Shown piece after piece: positions 42,552 through 51,881 of a stretch of DNA of 64,000 bases. Location of the stretch: positions 91,501 to 155,500 of the forward strand of contig NZ_JARFYM010000013.1 of assembly GCF_030272705.1 (NCBI RefSeq). The letters are read 5' to 3'. The stretch is from Rhizobium mayense (lineage in GTDB: Bacteria > Pseudomonadota > Alphaproteobacteria > Rhizobiales > Rhizobiaceae). The position numbers and the translations under genes are program-made. Position 1 is the first letter of the stretch; every line of letters begins with the position of its first letter. The notes under the pieces were generated by a model. The model was not told the DNA's origin and did no database searches. It saw only the letters and a list, made by a program, of their open reading frames with translations.

Positions 42552-43559
42552 ATGCTAGCAGTCTCCATTCTCAATCGCCTGATCATGGCCGCGGTGACGC
42601 TGTTCGGTGTGGCGTTGATCGTCTTCGTGCTGCTGCGCGTCGTGCCGGGCGATCCGATTGCGATGATGATATCGCCGGGCGCAACGCCCGCCGATATCGC
42701 CGCGCTCCGTGCCCATTACGGCCTTGACGCCAGCCTGCCGGTGCAGTTCGGCATCTGGCTGAAATCGGTTCTGTCCGGCGATTTCGGCACCTCGATCTCC
42801 TTGAAGCGCGACGTTCTCTCCCTGCTTGGCGAACGCCTGCCGGCAACGCTGGAGCTCGCCTTTGCAGCCCTTGTTCTCGCCGTTCTCCTGGGCGGTGCAG
42901 TTGCGATCATAGGCACGCTTGTCCGGCGCACGCCGCTCGAGCCCGTCATTGACAGCCTCAACGGTCTTTTTCTCGCCGTGCCGGATTTCGTCTGGGCACT
43001 CGCCCTCGTGCTGGTCCTCGGCGTTCTCTTTCCGCTCTTTCCGCTGTCCGGGCGCATCGATCCGGCAATCGACGCACAATTTGCAACACCCTTCTATCTC
43101 ATCGAAAGCCTGGTGGCCCTCCGCTTTGAGATGTCAGCCGATATCGCCGCCCACATGGTCATGCCGGTGCTGGCGCTCGGACTGCCGCTCGCCGCCATTA
43201 TCGCCCGCGTGTTGAAGGCGACGCTTTCGGAAGCAATGGTGCAGGACTATATCCTGCTTGCCAAACTCAAAGGCATGTCGAACCTACGGCTGGTGCTGCA
43301 GGAAGCGCTTCGCAATGCCGTCGGCCCGACAATCGCGCTCACGGGCGTGCAATTCACCTTCCTGATCGGCGGCACCGTCATCGTCGAGCGCATCTTCGCC
43401 TACCCCGGCATCGGCAACATGGCGATCGACGCCGTTATCAATCGCGACCTGCCGCTGATCCAAGGTCTTGTGCTGGTCTTCGGCGCCCTTTTCATTCTCA
43501 TCAATCTGGCCGTCGACCTGCTCGTAGCCGCCTTTAATCCGAGGCTCGCCCATGGCTGA
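42552..43559 (+). CDS. ABC transporter permease, DppB type
   Basis: 335 residues with six transmembrane helices. The N-terminal LIMAAVTLFGVALIVFVLLR and RVVPGDPIAMM are typical of DppB/OppB, and a conserved ATPase-contact loop lies near DYILLAKLKGMSNLRLVLQE. It pairs with the DppC-type permease that overlaps its 3' end by 8 bp, indicating translational coupling. Confidence 0.93.
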   Translation: MLAVSILNRLIMAAVTLFGVALIVFVLLRVVPGDPIAMMISPGATPADIAALRAHYGLDASLPVQFGIWLKSVLSGDFGTSISLKRDVLSLLGERLPATLELAFAALVLAVLLGGAVAIIGTLVRRTPLEPVIDSLNGLFLAVPDFVWALALVLVLGVLFPLFPLSGRIDPAIDAQFATPFYLIESLVALRFEMSADIAAHMVMPVLALGLPLAAIIARVLKATLSEAMVQDYILLAKLKGMSNLRLVLQEALRNAVGPTIALTGVQFTFLIGGTVIVERIFAYPGIGNMAIDAVINRDLPLIQGLVLVFGALFILINLAVDLLVAAFNPRLAHG

Positions 43560-44442
43560 TATCGCCGCGACTGCCTCCCCCAAACCGTCGCGCACGGCCA
43601 AACGCCTGCGCGCGCTGCTGTCGGAACCGAAGGTGATCTTCGGCGGTGGCTTCATCCTGATCCTGATCATCCTTGCGATCTTCGCGCCCTATATCGCGCC
43701 GAAAGATCCTCTGGAGCAGGACCTGATGTCCGGTACCCTGCCGCCCGTCTGGCTTAGCGGTTCCGATCCGGGCTTTCTCCTTGGCACGGACGATCTCGGC
43801 CGTGACGTGCTGTCACGCGCCATCTTCGGCACGCGCGTCGCTCTGACCGTCGCCTTTGTCGCCGCGGGGCTGGCAGCCCTGATCGGTACGCTGCTCGGCC
43901 TCTTCGCTGGCTGGTATGGCGGCTGGATCGACAGGGTGATCTCTCGCCTCGTCGACATCTGGATGGCTTTTCCGCCTGTGCTGCTGTCGATCCTGCTGGT
44001 CGCCGTTTTCGGCTCCGGCGTGCATTCGGTCATCGCCGCCATCGTCATCATCGACTGGACGCGCTTCTGCCGAGTCATACGCTCTGAAACCCAGGCCCAG
44101 GCCCAGATGGACTATGTCACCGCCGCCCGCACCATCGGCTTCTCTCGCGCAAAAATCCTGTTCAGCGAAATCTTGCCGAATGTCGCGCCGGTTCTGATCG
44201 CCCTCGTCAGCCTGGAAATGGGCATCGCCGTCATCGTCGAAGCCATCCTTTCCTTCGTCGGGCTATCGGTCTCCTCGGACACGCCGACCTGGGGCGGCAT
44301 GATCGCCCAAGGACGGCAGATCATCTATGACGGCTGGTGGGTGCTCGTCGTGCCGCTTATCGCCCTCTTTGCAACGGTGCTCGCCTTCAACCAACTCGGC
44401 GACGGCCTGCGCCGTGCCCTTGATCCGGTGATGCGCCGATGA
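43552..44442 (+). CDS. ABC transporter permease, DppC type
   Basis: 296 residues with six transmembrane helices. It has the DppC N-terminal pattern (IFAPYIAPKDPLEQD), the family signature FLLGTDDLGRDVLSRAIFGT and a cytoplasmic loop DYVTAARTIGFSRAKILFSE. It overlaps both neighbours, the upstream permease by 8 bp and the ATPase gene by 4 bp. Confidence 0.93.
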   Translation: MADIAATASPKPSRTAKRLRALLSEPKVIFGGGFILILIILAIFAPYIAPKDPLEQDLMSGTLPPVWLSGSDPGFLLGTDDLGRDVLSRAIFGTRVALTVAFVAAGLAALIGTLLGLFAGWYGGWIDRVISRLVDIWMAFPPVLLSILLVAVFGSGVHSVIAAIVIIDWTRFCRVIRSETQAQAQMDYVTAARTIGFSRAKILFSEILPNVAPVLIALVSLEMGIAVIVEAILSFVGLSVSSDTPTWGGMIAQGRQIIYDGWWVLVVPLIALFATVLAFNQLGDGLRRALDPVMRR

Positions 44443-45311
44443 CCGAGCCACTTCTTTCTATTAGGGCGTTGAGCGCTGTTTCCGATCGCGATAACGGCGC
44501 ACCGATCCTGCGGGACATCGCGCTGACACTGGAGCGCGGCGAAGTGCGTGGCCTCGTCGGCGAAAGCGGCGCCGGCAAATCGACTATTGCCAAAGCCTTG
44601 CTCGGTATTCTGCCGCGCACCGTGCGCGTTACCAGCGGCTCTATTCTGTTCGAAAGCCGCGATCTGCTGAAACTGCCCGCGAGAGACCTTCGCGACATCA
44701 TGGGCAACGAGATTTCGCTGATCCCGCAGGACCCACAGACCGCCCTCAATCCCGGTCGCCGCATCGAGGCGCAACTGACCGACGGCTTGCGGCTGAAGCG
44801 CGGCCTGTCTTCGCGCGCTGCCAGGCTGCGAGCTCTGAAATTGCTGGAAGAAGTCCATATCCACGATCCAGAACGTGTGCTGCGCGCCTATCCGCACGAG
44901 CTTTCCGGCGGCATGCGCCAACGCATCTTGATCGCCGCCGCCTTCGCGCTGGAGCCGAAACTGGTGGTCGCCGACGAGCCGACCACGGCTCTTGATGTCA
45001 CCGTGCAGAAACAAATCCTGCGGCTGATCCGCGGCCTGCAGGAGGCGCATGGCACCGCCGTCATCTTCGTCACACACGATCTCGGTGTCGTCGCACAGAT
45101 CTGCGATACCGTCACCCTGCTTTATGCCGGCAAGGTCATCGAGGAAGGCCGCACTGCCGAGGTGCTCGGCAATCCCCAACACATCTACACCAAATCCCTC
45201 ATAGCCGCCGGCCCGCGCTATGACCGGCCTGATGCCGGGCTGACTCCGGTGCCGCAAGCGGTCTTCGAACAATTGCGCCATGAAATCGGCATTCGGGAGG
45301 ACGGAAGATGA
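44439..45311 (+). CDS. ABC transporter ATP-binding protein, DppD type
   Basis: 290 residues. Walker A is GESGAGKST, the signature is LSGGMRQR and Walker B is LVVADEPTTALD. The end carries a short oligopeptide-type C-terminal extension (about 245-290). It forms a heterodimer with the DppF-type subunit whose start overlaps its stop (ATGA) and powers uptake by the upstream permeases. Confidence 0.93.
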   Translation: MTEPLLSIRALSAVSDRDNGAPILRDIALTLERGEVRGLVGESGAGKSTIAKALLGILPRTVRVTSGSILFESRDLLKLPARDLRDIMGNEISLIPQDPQTALNPGRRIEAQLTDGLRLKRGLSSRAARLRALKLLEEVHIHDPERVLRAYPHELSGGMRQRILIAAAFALEPKLVVADEPTTALDVTVQKQILRLIRGLQEAHGTAVIFVTHDLGVVAQICDTVTLLYAGKVIEEGRTAEVLGNPQHIYTKSLIAAGPRYDRPDAGLTPVPQAVFEQLRHEIGIREDGR

Positions 45312-46162
45312 GTCAATCCGACATTCTCCTTTCCGCAAAAGGCATTGACGTCATCTACGGCGCCAAACGCCATCTGTTTGGCCCGCCTGGCGTCGGCATC
45401 AAGGTGCTGCACAGCGTCGATATCGAAATCCGCCGCGCCGAAACCGTCGGCATCGTCGGCGAAAGCGGTTCTGGCAAGACGACGCTTGGACGGGCGTTGC
45501 TGCGGCTGGTCGACCTCTCCGCCGGCGCGATCCATTTTGATGGCAAGGATATCACCCATATGCCGGACACCGAGATGCGGCCGCTCCGGCGGCGCATGCA
45601 GATGATCTTCCAGGACCCGATGGCGTCACTCAATCCGCGCCATACGATCCGCCGCATCCTGGTCGAACCGCTGCTCCTGCACGGGCTGGCAACCGACCGG
45701 CAGGCCGCCGAACGCCGCGTCGCCGCAATCCTCGACCGGGTGACGCTGCCGCATGCCTGTCTCGACCGCAATCCGCATGAACTTTCCGGCGGCCAGCGCC
45801 AGCGCATCGGTATCGCCCGCGCCGCTCTGCTGGAGCCTGACTTCGTGCTTGCGGACGAAATCGTCTCGGGCCTCGATGTCTCGACGCAGGCGCAGGTGCT
45901 GAATTTGCTGAAGGAGCTTTCCCGCGATCTGGGCCTGTCCATGGCCTTCATCAGCCACGACCTTTCCGTCATCCGCGCCGTCTGCAATCGCGTCTATGTG
46001 ATGCGCCAGGGCCGAGTCGTGGAAGAAGGTGATTGCGAGCGTGTCTTTGCCGCGCCCGCCTCCAACTATACCCGCACGCTACTGGACGCCATTCCCCTAC
46101 CGGAAATCGACCCGAAGTGGCTCGGCCGCGAGAGCTTGATGGAAGAAACGTCCGGAGCTTGA
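45308..46162 (+). CDS. ABC transporter ATP-binding protein, DppF type
   Basis: 284 residues. Walker A is GESGSGKTT, the signature LSGGQRQR and Walker B FVLADEIVSGLD, where Ile-Val replaces the usual Pro-Thr after the catalytic Glu; this is common in DppF subunits. The Q-loop QDPMASLNPR is intact. It is the last gene of the transporter; the VOC gene follows after 91 bp. Confidence 0.92.
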   Translation: MSQSDILLSAKGIDVIYGAKRHLFGPPGVGIKVLHSVDIEIRRAETVGIVGESGSGKTTLGRALLRLVDLSAGAIHFDGKDITHMPDTEMRPLRRRMQMIFQDPMASLNPRHTIRRILVEPLLLHGLATDRQAAERRVAAILDRVTLPHACLDRNPHELSGGQRQRIGIARAALLEPDFVLADEIVSGLDVSTQAQVLNLLKELSRDLGLSMAFISHDLSVIRAVCNRVYVMRQGRVVEEGDCERVFAAPASNYTRTLLDAIPLPEIDPKWLGRESLMEETSGA

Positions 46163-46253
46163 ATCATCGCCCGAAAGGGGCGCAAAGCTGGCACTTGAGC
46201 CGCAGGTACCAGCGAGAGGGCAACAACAGCGGCATACAGCAAGGGGAGGCACT

Positions 46254-46817
46254 ATGAAATACCCTGTGTCAGCAGCGACAAAAGGCACCGGGCTGCCTGG
46301 TCTTCGTGGTCACGACCATACGGGGCTTACGGTGCCGGATATGGAGCAGGCAATCGATTTCTTCGAGAATGTGCTCGGCTGCCAGGTCATAATGTCGTTC
46401 GGGCCGTTTGCTGATGACAAGGGCACATTCATGACCGATCTGCTCGGTGTCGACCCCAAGGCTGTAATAAAGCAGATAACACAAGTTCGATGCGGTTTCG
46501 GATCGAACATAGAACTGTTCGAATACTCAGCATCCGATCAGCGGGACCTCAAACAGAAGAACAGCGACATCGGTGCGTTTCATATCTCGCTTTACGTCGA
46601 CGACATTGATGCGGCGAAGGCTTATCTGGACAGCAAGAACATTGACACGCGGCTAGGACCGTTGCCAATCACAGATGGCCCGGCAGCAGGCCAGTCCATC
46701 CTTTACTTCCAAGCACCATGGGGTTTGCAATTCGAGGCAATCAGCTATCCGAAGGGCATGGCTTATGAAAAAGGCGCCGAAACTCTGCTGTGGAATCCGA
46801 AACATCCGGGCAAGTGA
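46254..46817 (+). CDS. VOC (glyoxalase/extradiol dioxygenase) family protein
   Basis: 187 residues with two beta-alpha-beta-beta-beta modules. Likely metal ligands are H22 (GHDHTGLTV), a Glu in NIELFEY (E87 or E90), H110 (GAFHISLYV) and E161 (LQFEAISYP), the four-ligand pattern of glyoxalase I and epimerases. A strong AGGGGAGG site precedes the ATG. It could act as an isomerase, dioxygenase or detoxifying lyase in the island pathway. The reaction is not predictable from sequence. Its codons are slightly more AT-rich than those of its neighbours. Confidence 0.85.
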   Translation: MKYPVSAATKGTGLPGLRGHDHTGLTVPDMEQAIDFFENVLGCQVIMSFGPFADDKGTFMTDLLGVDPKAVIKQITQVRCGFGSNIELFEYSASDQRDLKQKNSDIGAFHISLYVDDIDAAKAYLDSKNIDTRLGPLPITDGPAAGQSILYFQAPWGLQFEAISYPKGMAYEKGAETLLWNPKHPGK

Positions 46818-46850
46818 GACCAGGCGGGAAACCGCCGCCTGACGGTGTCT

Positions 46851-48464
46851 TTAGCTACGCAGGCGGAAGCGCTGTATCTTCCCGGATTCGGTCTTCGGCA
46901 GGGCTTCGACGAAGACGATTGACCGGGGATATTTATAGGGCGCGATCACTGCTTTGACGTGATCCTGCAACGTCTTCACCAACAAATCCGAGCCGTTGAT
47001 GCCAGGCATCAGCACCACATGCGCCTGAACGATATGGCCACGATCTTCGTCCGGCTTGCCGATGACGGCGCATTCCATCACGTCGGCATGCGATAGAAGT
47101 GCCGCCTCCACCTCCGGCCCGGCGATATTGTAGCCGGCGGAAAGAATTATATCGTCGGAGCGCGCGGCGAAATGGAAGTAGCCGTCTTCATCCTCGATGA
47201 AGCTGTCCCCGGTCAGGTTCCAGCCGTCTCTCACGTAGTCGGCCTGACGGTGGTCGGCGAGATAGCGGCAGCCAATCGGGCCGCGTACCGCGAGCTTGCC
47301 GATCGTGCCGCGCGGGACCACGTTCATCTCGTCGTCGACGACGCGCGCCTCATATCCCGTGAGCGGCTTGCCGGTGCAATGAGGCTTGGCGTCATCGACC
47401 CGGTTGGAAATGAAAACATGCAGCAGCTCGGTCGAGCCGATACCATCGAGGATCGGCTTGCCGGTCTTTCGCGTCCACTCTTCGAAGATCGGCCCCGGCA
47501 GCGTCTCGCCGGCGGAAACTGCAATCCGAAGCGAGGAAAGATCCGCCCCCTCCTCCATCGCGGCCAGCATGGCGCGGTAGGCGGTCGGTGCGGTGAAACT
47601 GATCGTCGCCCCATATTCCTGGATGATCTCGACCATGTTCTTCGGCGAGGCGTTTTCCAGCAGCGCCGTCGATGCCCCGAACCGCAGCGGGAAGACGACG
47701 AGACCGCCAAGCCCGAAGGTAAAGGCGATTGGCGGCGAGCCGATAAACACATCCTCTGGCGTCACCTGGAGGACTTCCTTGGCGTAGGCATCGGCGATGA
47801 TGAGGATATCCCGGTGGAAATGCATCGTGGCCTTGGGAACGCCCGTCGACCCCGAGGTGAAGCCGAGCAGCGCCACATCATCCCGCCCTGTCTTCGCTGC
47901 CTCGAAACGCACCGGCTTGTTGAGCGCGATGCGATCAAGCTCGGCATCGTGATTGGCGGTGCCGTCAAAACCGACGACCTGCTTCAGAAACCGGCTGTCC
48001 TTCGCCGCGGCAACCAGTTCTTCCAGCAGCCTCGTATCACAGAGCGCGAAGGAGATTTCCGCTTTGTCGATGATCTTCGAAAGCTCGCCGGCTCTGAGCA
48101 TCGGCATGGTGTTGACAGCAACGGCGCCGACCTTGGTCACCGCCAGCCAGCAGGCAATCATCGCCGGATTGTTGCCCGAGCGGATGAGAACGCGATTGCC
48201 GGGCTTGATACCGAAATTCTCGACGAGCGCACGAGCGATGCGATTGGTCCAGTCAGCAAGCTCCTTGTAAGTGCGCCGGCGGCCATTGCCGATCAGCGCC
48301 ACGTGATCGCCGAAACCACGCTCGACCATGCGGTCGCTGAGTTCGACACCCGCATTCAACCATTCGGGATAGTCGAAGCCGTCCAGCAAAAACTCCGGCC
48401 ATTCCCCCGCCGGCGGCAGGTTGTCGCGCGTGAATGTATCGGCATGACCGGTCGGTCCAAGCAT
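46851..48464 (-). CDS. 2-aminobenzoate (anthranilate)-CoA ligase-type AMP-forming ligase
   Basis: 537 residues from the ATG at 48464 (GGGAGCGAA site); a longer frame to 48575 reaches into the regulatory region. ANL-superfamily motifs: FTSGSTGVPKATMH (nucleotide loop), GDSFIEDEDGYFHFAARSDD, SAGYNIAGPEVE and the catalytic lysine in LPKTESGKIQRFRLR. It resembles benzoate/2-aminobenzoate-CoA ligases, which activate the acid with ATP. It is divergent from the 2-aminobenzoyl-CoA monooxygenase gene with operator repeats between them, so anthranilate is the most likely substrate. Confidence 0.85.
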   Translation of the reverse strand: MLGPTGHADTFTRDNLPPAGEWPEFLLDGFDYPEWLNAGVELSDRMVERGFGDHVALIGNGRRRTYKELADWTNRIARALVENFGIKPGNRVLIRSGNNPAMIACWLAVTKVGAVAVNTMPMLRAGELSKIIDKAEISFALCDTRLLEELVAAAKDSRFLKQVVGFDGTANHDAELDRIALNKPVRFEAAKTGRDDVALLGFTSGSTGVPKATMHFHRDILIIADAYAKEVLQVTPEDVFIGSPPIAFTFGLGGLVVFPLRFGASTALLENASPKNMVEIIQEYGATISFTAPTAYRAMLAAMEEGADLSSLRIAVSAGETLPGPIFEEWTRKTGKPILDGIGSTELLHVFISNRVDDAKPHCTGKPLTGYEARVVDDEMNVVPRGTIGKLAVRGPIGCRYLADHRQADYVRDGWNLTGDSFIEDEDGYFHFAARSDDIILSAGYNIAGPEVEAALLSHADVMECAVIGKPDEDRGHIVQAHVVLMPGINGSDLLVKTLQDHVKAVIAPYKYPRSIVFVEALPKTESGKIQRFRLRS

Positions 48465-48580
48465 GGTTCGCTCCCGCATTCCTCTCGACCCAATTCGCGA
48501 ACCCACGCCGATCTCCAGGCGGCATGTGCAGCGTTGCCGAAAATGATTGCACCGAAGACGTAAATGTTCAAGCAAGAAAT

Positions 48581-48722
48581 TTTAAGCCTAAAATAATATT
48601 GCTTATGTGTTGATTCAAAAACATATTTCGATCTCATTGTTCCATCGGGATCGTTTTTCGCGCGGAGACTTCCGCAAGACAACTCTTGACGAACGGCAGC
48701 GACAAGATATTTTAAACTTAAA
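48581..48722. promoter_or_regulatory. Two TTNAANNYTNAA operator copies in the ligase/monooxygenase divergent promoter
   Basis: TTTAAGCCTAAA at 48581-48592 lies 117 bp before the ligase start. TTTAAACTTAAA at 48711-48722 lies 45 bp before the monooxygenase start. Each divergent gene thus has its own copy. The whole region is AT-rich and holds no gene. Confidence 0.6.
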
Positions 48723-48766
48723 TAATTCGAGTGACCCCCACTTTGGTGTCACAGGAGGGATAAGCG

Positions 48767-51085
48767 ATGAAAATCGTCTGCATCGGCGGCGGACCCGCGG
48801 GGCTCTATTTCGGGCTTCTGATGAAGAAGCTGCATCCCGAGCATTCCATCAAGGTCGTCGAGCGCAACCGCCCCTATGACACCTTCGGCTGGGGCGTAGT
48901 CTTCTCCGATGCCACCATGGTGTCGATGCGCCAATGGGATCCGGAAAGTGCAGCCGAAATCGAGGATGCCTTCAACCATTGGGATGATATCGAAGTCTGG
49001 TTCAAGGGCACGCGCCAACGCACCTCCGGTCACGGCTTCGTTGGCATTGGCCGCAAGAAGCTCTTGAATATCCTGCAGAAGCGCTGCGAGGCCCTGGGCG
49101 TCGAACTGATTTTCGAAACCGATGTCATGTCCGATCTCGATTTTCCGGACGCGGATCTGATTATCGGCTCGGATGGCCTGAACTCACGCATTCGCAACCA
49201 CTATCCCGACGTCTTCCAGCCGGACATGATCACGCGGCCGAACCGTTATATCTGGCTCGGCACCAACAAGCTCTACGACGCCTTCACCTTCGATTTCCGC
49301 AAGAGCGAACACGGCTGGTTCCAGGCGCATATCTACAAGTTCGACGACAAGACCTCCACCTTCATCGTCGAAACGACCGAGGAAGCTTACCTTGCCCATG
49401 GTCTCGACAAGATGGACCAGGACGGCTCGATCGCCTTCTGCGAGAACCTGTTCTCGGAAGTGCTCGAGGGCGCTTCGCTGATGACCAATGCCCGCCATCT
49501 CCGGGGCTCGGCCTGGCTGAATTTCAACCGGCTGATCTGCGGCAAATGGAGCCATTTCAACGGCAATTCGCATGTCGTGCTGATGGGCGACGCCGCCCAC
49601 ACCGCTCATTTCGCCATCGGCTCCGGCACCAAGCTCGCTATTGACGACGCCATCGAACTGACGCGGCAATTCCAGATTCACGGGCACAGCAAGGAGAAGA
49701 TTCCGGCTGTTCTCGAGACCTACGAGGAGATCCGCCGCGTCGACGTCGCCCGCATCCAGAATGCGGCGCGCAACGCCATGGAATGGTTCGAAGTGGTCGG
49801 GCGGCGTTATGCCGATACGCTGGAGCCCGAGCAGTTCATGTATTCGATGCTGACCCGTTCGCAGCGCATCAGCCACGAAAACCTGCGCCTGCGTGACAAG
49901 AACTGGCTCGAGGGCTACGAGCGGTGGTTCGCCAAGAAATCAGGCCTTGCAGTCGGCAACGACCGCTGCCTGCCGCCGATGTTCACGCCCTATCAACTGC
50001 GCGACGTGACGCTCGTAAACCGCATCGTCGTCTCGCCGATGGCGATGTATTCGGCGGAAAACGGCGTGATGAACGATTTCCACATCATCCATCTCGGTTC
50101 GCGCGCGCTCGGCGGCGCCGGCCTGGTCTTTGCGGAGATGACCTGCGTCACGCCGGATGCCCGCATCACCCCCGGCTGCCTCGGCCTTTGGAACGAAGAA
50201 CAGGCGGCACAGTGGAGGCGGCTTGTCGATTTCGTGCATACGAACAGCGCTGCCAAGGTCGGCGTCCAGCTCGGTCATGCCGGCCGCAAGGGGGCGACAA
50301 AGGTTGCTTGGGAGGGCATCGATCAGCCGGTTGCCGAAGGCGAATGGCCGCTGATCTCAGCCTCCGCCGTCCGCTATCTCAAGAACAGTCAGATTCCGAA
50401 GGCCATGGACCGCGCCGATATGGATCGCGTCAAGGCCGATTTCGTCCGCGCGACGGAACTCGCAATCTCGACCGGCGCCGACTGGCTGGAGCTGCATTGC
50501 GCCCACGGCTATCTCCTGTCGAGCTTCCTGTCGCCGCTCACCAATCTGCGAGAGGATGAATACGGCGGCAGCCACGAAAACCGCGCCCGTTACCCCCTCG
50601 AAATCTTCCGAGCCATGCGTGCGATCTGGCCGGAGGACAAGCCCATGTCCGTGCGCCTTTCCTGCCATGACTGGACCGATGGCGGCAACACGCCGGAGGA
50701 TGCGGCCATCTTTGCTGGCATGTTCAAGGATGCCGGCGCGGACCTGATCGACTGCTCATCCGGCCAGGTGTCGAAGGAGGAAAAGCCGATCTATGGCCGC
50801 CTGTTCCAGACGCCATTCTCCGACAAGATCCGCAATGAGATCGGCATTCCGACCATCGCTGTCGGTGCGATCTCGGAGGCCGACCATGCCAATTCGATCA
50901 TCGCCGCCGGCCGCGCCGATCTTTGCGCTGTTGCCCGCCCGCATCTGGCCGACCCGGCCTGGTCGCTGCACGAAGCCGCCAAGATCGGCCTGACCTCGAT
51001 CCCCTGGCCGAAGCAATATCTCTCCGGCAAGCTGCAATACGAAACCAATCTTGCCCGCGCGGCCGCCACCGCGCCTGCGAAGTGA
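48767..51085 (+). CDS. 2-aminobenzoyl-CoA monooxygenase/reductase (salicylyl-CoA 5-hydroxylase family)
   Basis: 772-residue bifunctional flavoenzyme. The N-terminal FAD monooxygenase (about 1-390) has CIGGGPAGLYFGLLMKKLHP and MGDAAHTAHFAIGSGTKLAI. The C-terminal old-yellow-enzyme FMN reductase (about 400-772) starts at MFTPYQLRDVTLVNRIVVSP and has LHCAHGYLLSSFLSPL. The known relative from Azoarcus evansii hydroxylates and then reduces anthraniloyl-CoA, dearomatising it. It is first in an eight-gene operon of beta-oxidation-type enzymes, with AGGAGGG before the ATG. Salicylyl-CoA is an alternative substrate. Confidence 0.92.
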   Translation: MKIVCIGGGPAGLYFGLLMKKLHPEHSIKVVERNRPYDTFGWGVVFSDATMVSMRQWDPESAAEIEDAFNHWDDIEVWFKGTRQRTSGHGFVGIGRKKLLNILQKRCEALGVELIFETDVMSDLDFPDADLIIGSDGLNSRIRNHYPDVFQPDMITRPNRYIWLGTNKLYDAFTFDFRKSEHGWFQAHIYKFDDKTSTFIVETTEEAYLAHGLDKMDQDGSIAFCENLFSEVLEGASLMTNARHLRGSAWLNFNRLICGKWSHFNGNSHVVLMGDAAHTAHFAIGSGTKLAIDDAIELTRQFQIHGHSKEKIPAVLETYEEIRRVDVARIQNAARNAMEWFEVVGRRYADTLEPEQFMYSMLTRSQRISHENLRLRDKNWLEGYERWFAKKSGLAVGNDRCLPPMFTPYQLRDVTLVNRIVVSPMAMYSAENGVMNDFHIIHLGSRALGGAGLVFAEMTCVTPDARITPGCLGLWNEEQAAQWRRLVDFVHTNSAAKVGVQLGHAGRKGATKVAWEGIDQPVAEGEWPLISASAVRYLKNSQIPKAMDRADMDRVKADFVRATELAISTGADWLELHCAHGYLLSSFLSPLTNLREDEYGGSHENRARYPLEIFRAMRAIWPEDKPMSVRLSCHDWTDGGNTPEDAAIFAGMFKDAGADLIDCSSGQVSKEEKPIYGRLFQTPFSDKIRNEIGIPTIAVGAISEADHANSIIAAGRADLCAVARPHLADPAWSLHEAAKIGLTSIPWPKQYLSGKLQYETNLARAAATAPAK

Positions 51086-51092
51086 GGAGCCA

Positions 51093-51881
51093 ATGACGAC
51101 GACCGGCAAACTCGCGGGCCGTCACGCCCTCGTCACCGGCGCCGGCAGCGGCATCGGGGCCGCGATTGCGCAGGCGCTCGCTGTCGAGGGTGCACGCGTG
51201 ACGCTGGCTGGGCGGAGAAGAGAACCGCTGGAGGCGGTGGCTGCCGAAATTGGCGCAAATGCCGTCGTCGTTGGCGATTTCGACGTCACCAATGCGGACG
51301 CGATCGCGAACGGCCTGCGCGTTGCCCGTGAGAAATTCGGCCCTGTCGATATTCTCATCAACAACGCCGGCGAAGCACCGAGCGCACCCTTTGAGAAGAC
51401 CAGTCTGGACATGTGGAACCGCGTCCTGACGGTCGATCTCACCGGTGTTTTCTTGGTGACGCAAGCCGCACTGCCTAATCTCAAAGCCTATGGCGCCGGA
51501 GCGCGCATCATCAACATCGCCTCGACGGCGGGGCTCACCGGCTACGGCTATGTTTCCGCCTATGTCGCGGCCAAACATGGCGTCGTCGGCCTGACGCGCT
51601 CGCTGGCGCTGGAACTGGCAAAGACTGGCATTACGGTCAACGCTGTCTGCCCCGGTTTCACCGATACGCCGATCATCGAACGCTCGATTGCGACGATCGT
51701 CGCCAAGACGGGACGCACCGCAGAGCAGGCGCTATCGGAATTCACCAAATCCAATCCGCAGGGACGGCTCGTCAAACCCGAGGAGGTTGCCGACACCGTT
51801 TTGTGGCTGGCGTCGCCGGCGGCGGCATCGATCAATGGACAGGCAATCGCGGTTGCCGGTGGGGAGGTTTTAGCGGGATGA
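51093..51881 (+). CDS. SDR-family oxidoreductase of the aromatic acyl-CoA operon
   Basis: 262 residues from the ATG at 51093 (GAGGAG site). Classical SDR motifs: TGAGSGIG, NNAGEAP and the catalytic SAYVAAKHG (Tyr-x-x-x-Lys). A hydroxyacyl-CoA or ring-hydroxyl dehydrogenation is expected in the pathway after dearomatisation. It starts 7 bp after the monooxygenase/reductase and overlaps the enoyl-CoA hydratase gene by 4 bp. Confidence 0.9.
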   Translation: MTTTGKLAGRHALVTGAGSGIGAAIAQALAVEGARVTLAGRRREPLEAVAAEIGANAVVVGDFDVTNADAIANGLRVAREKFGPVDILINNAGEAPSAPFEKTSLDMWNRVLTVDLTGVFLVTQAALPNLKAYGAGARIINIASTAGLTGYGYVSAYVAAKHGVVGLTRSLALELAKTGITVNAVCPGFTDTPIIERSIATIVAKTGRTAEQALSEFTKSNPQGRLVKPEEVADTVLWLASPAAASINGQAIAVAGGEVLAG

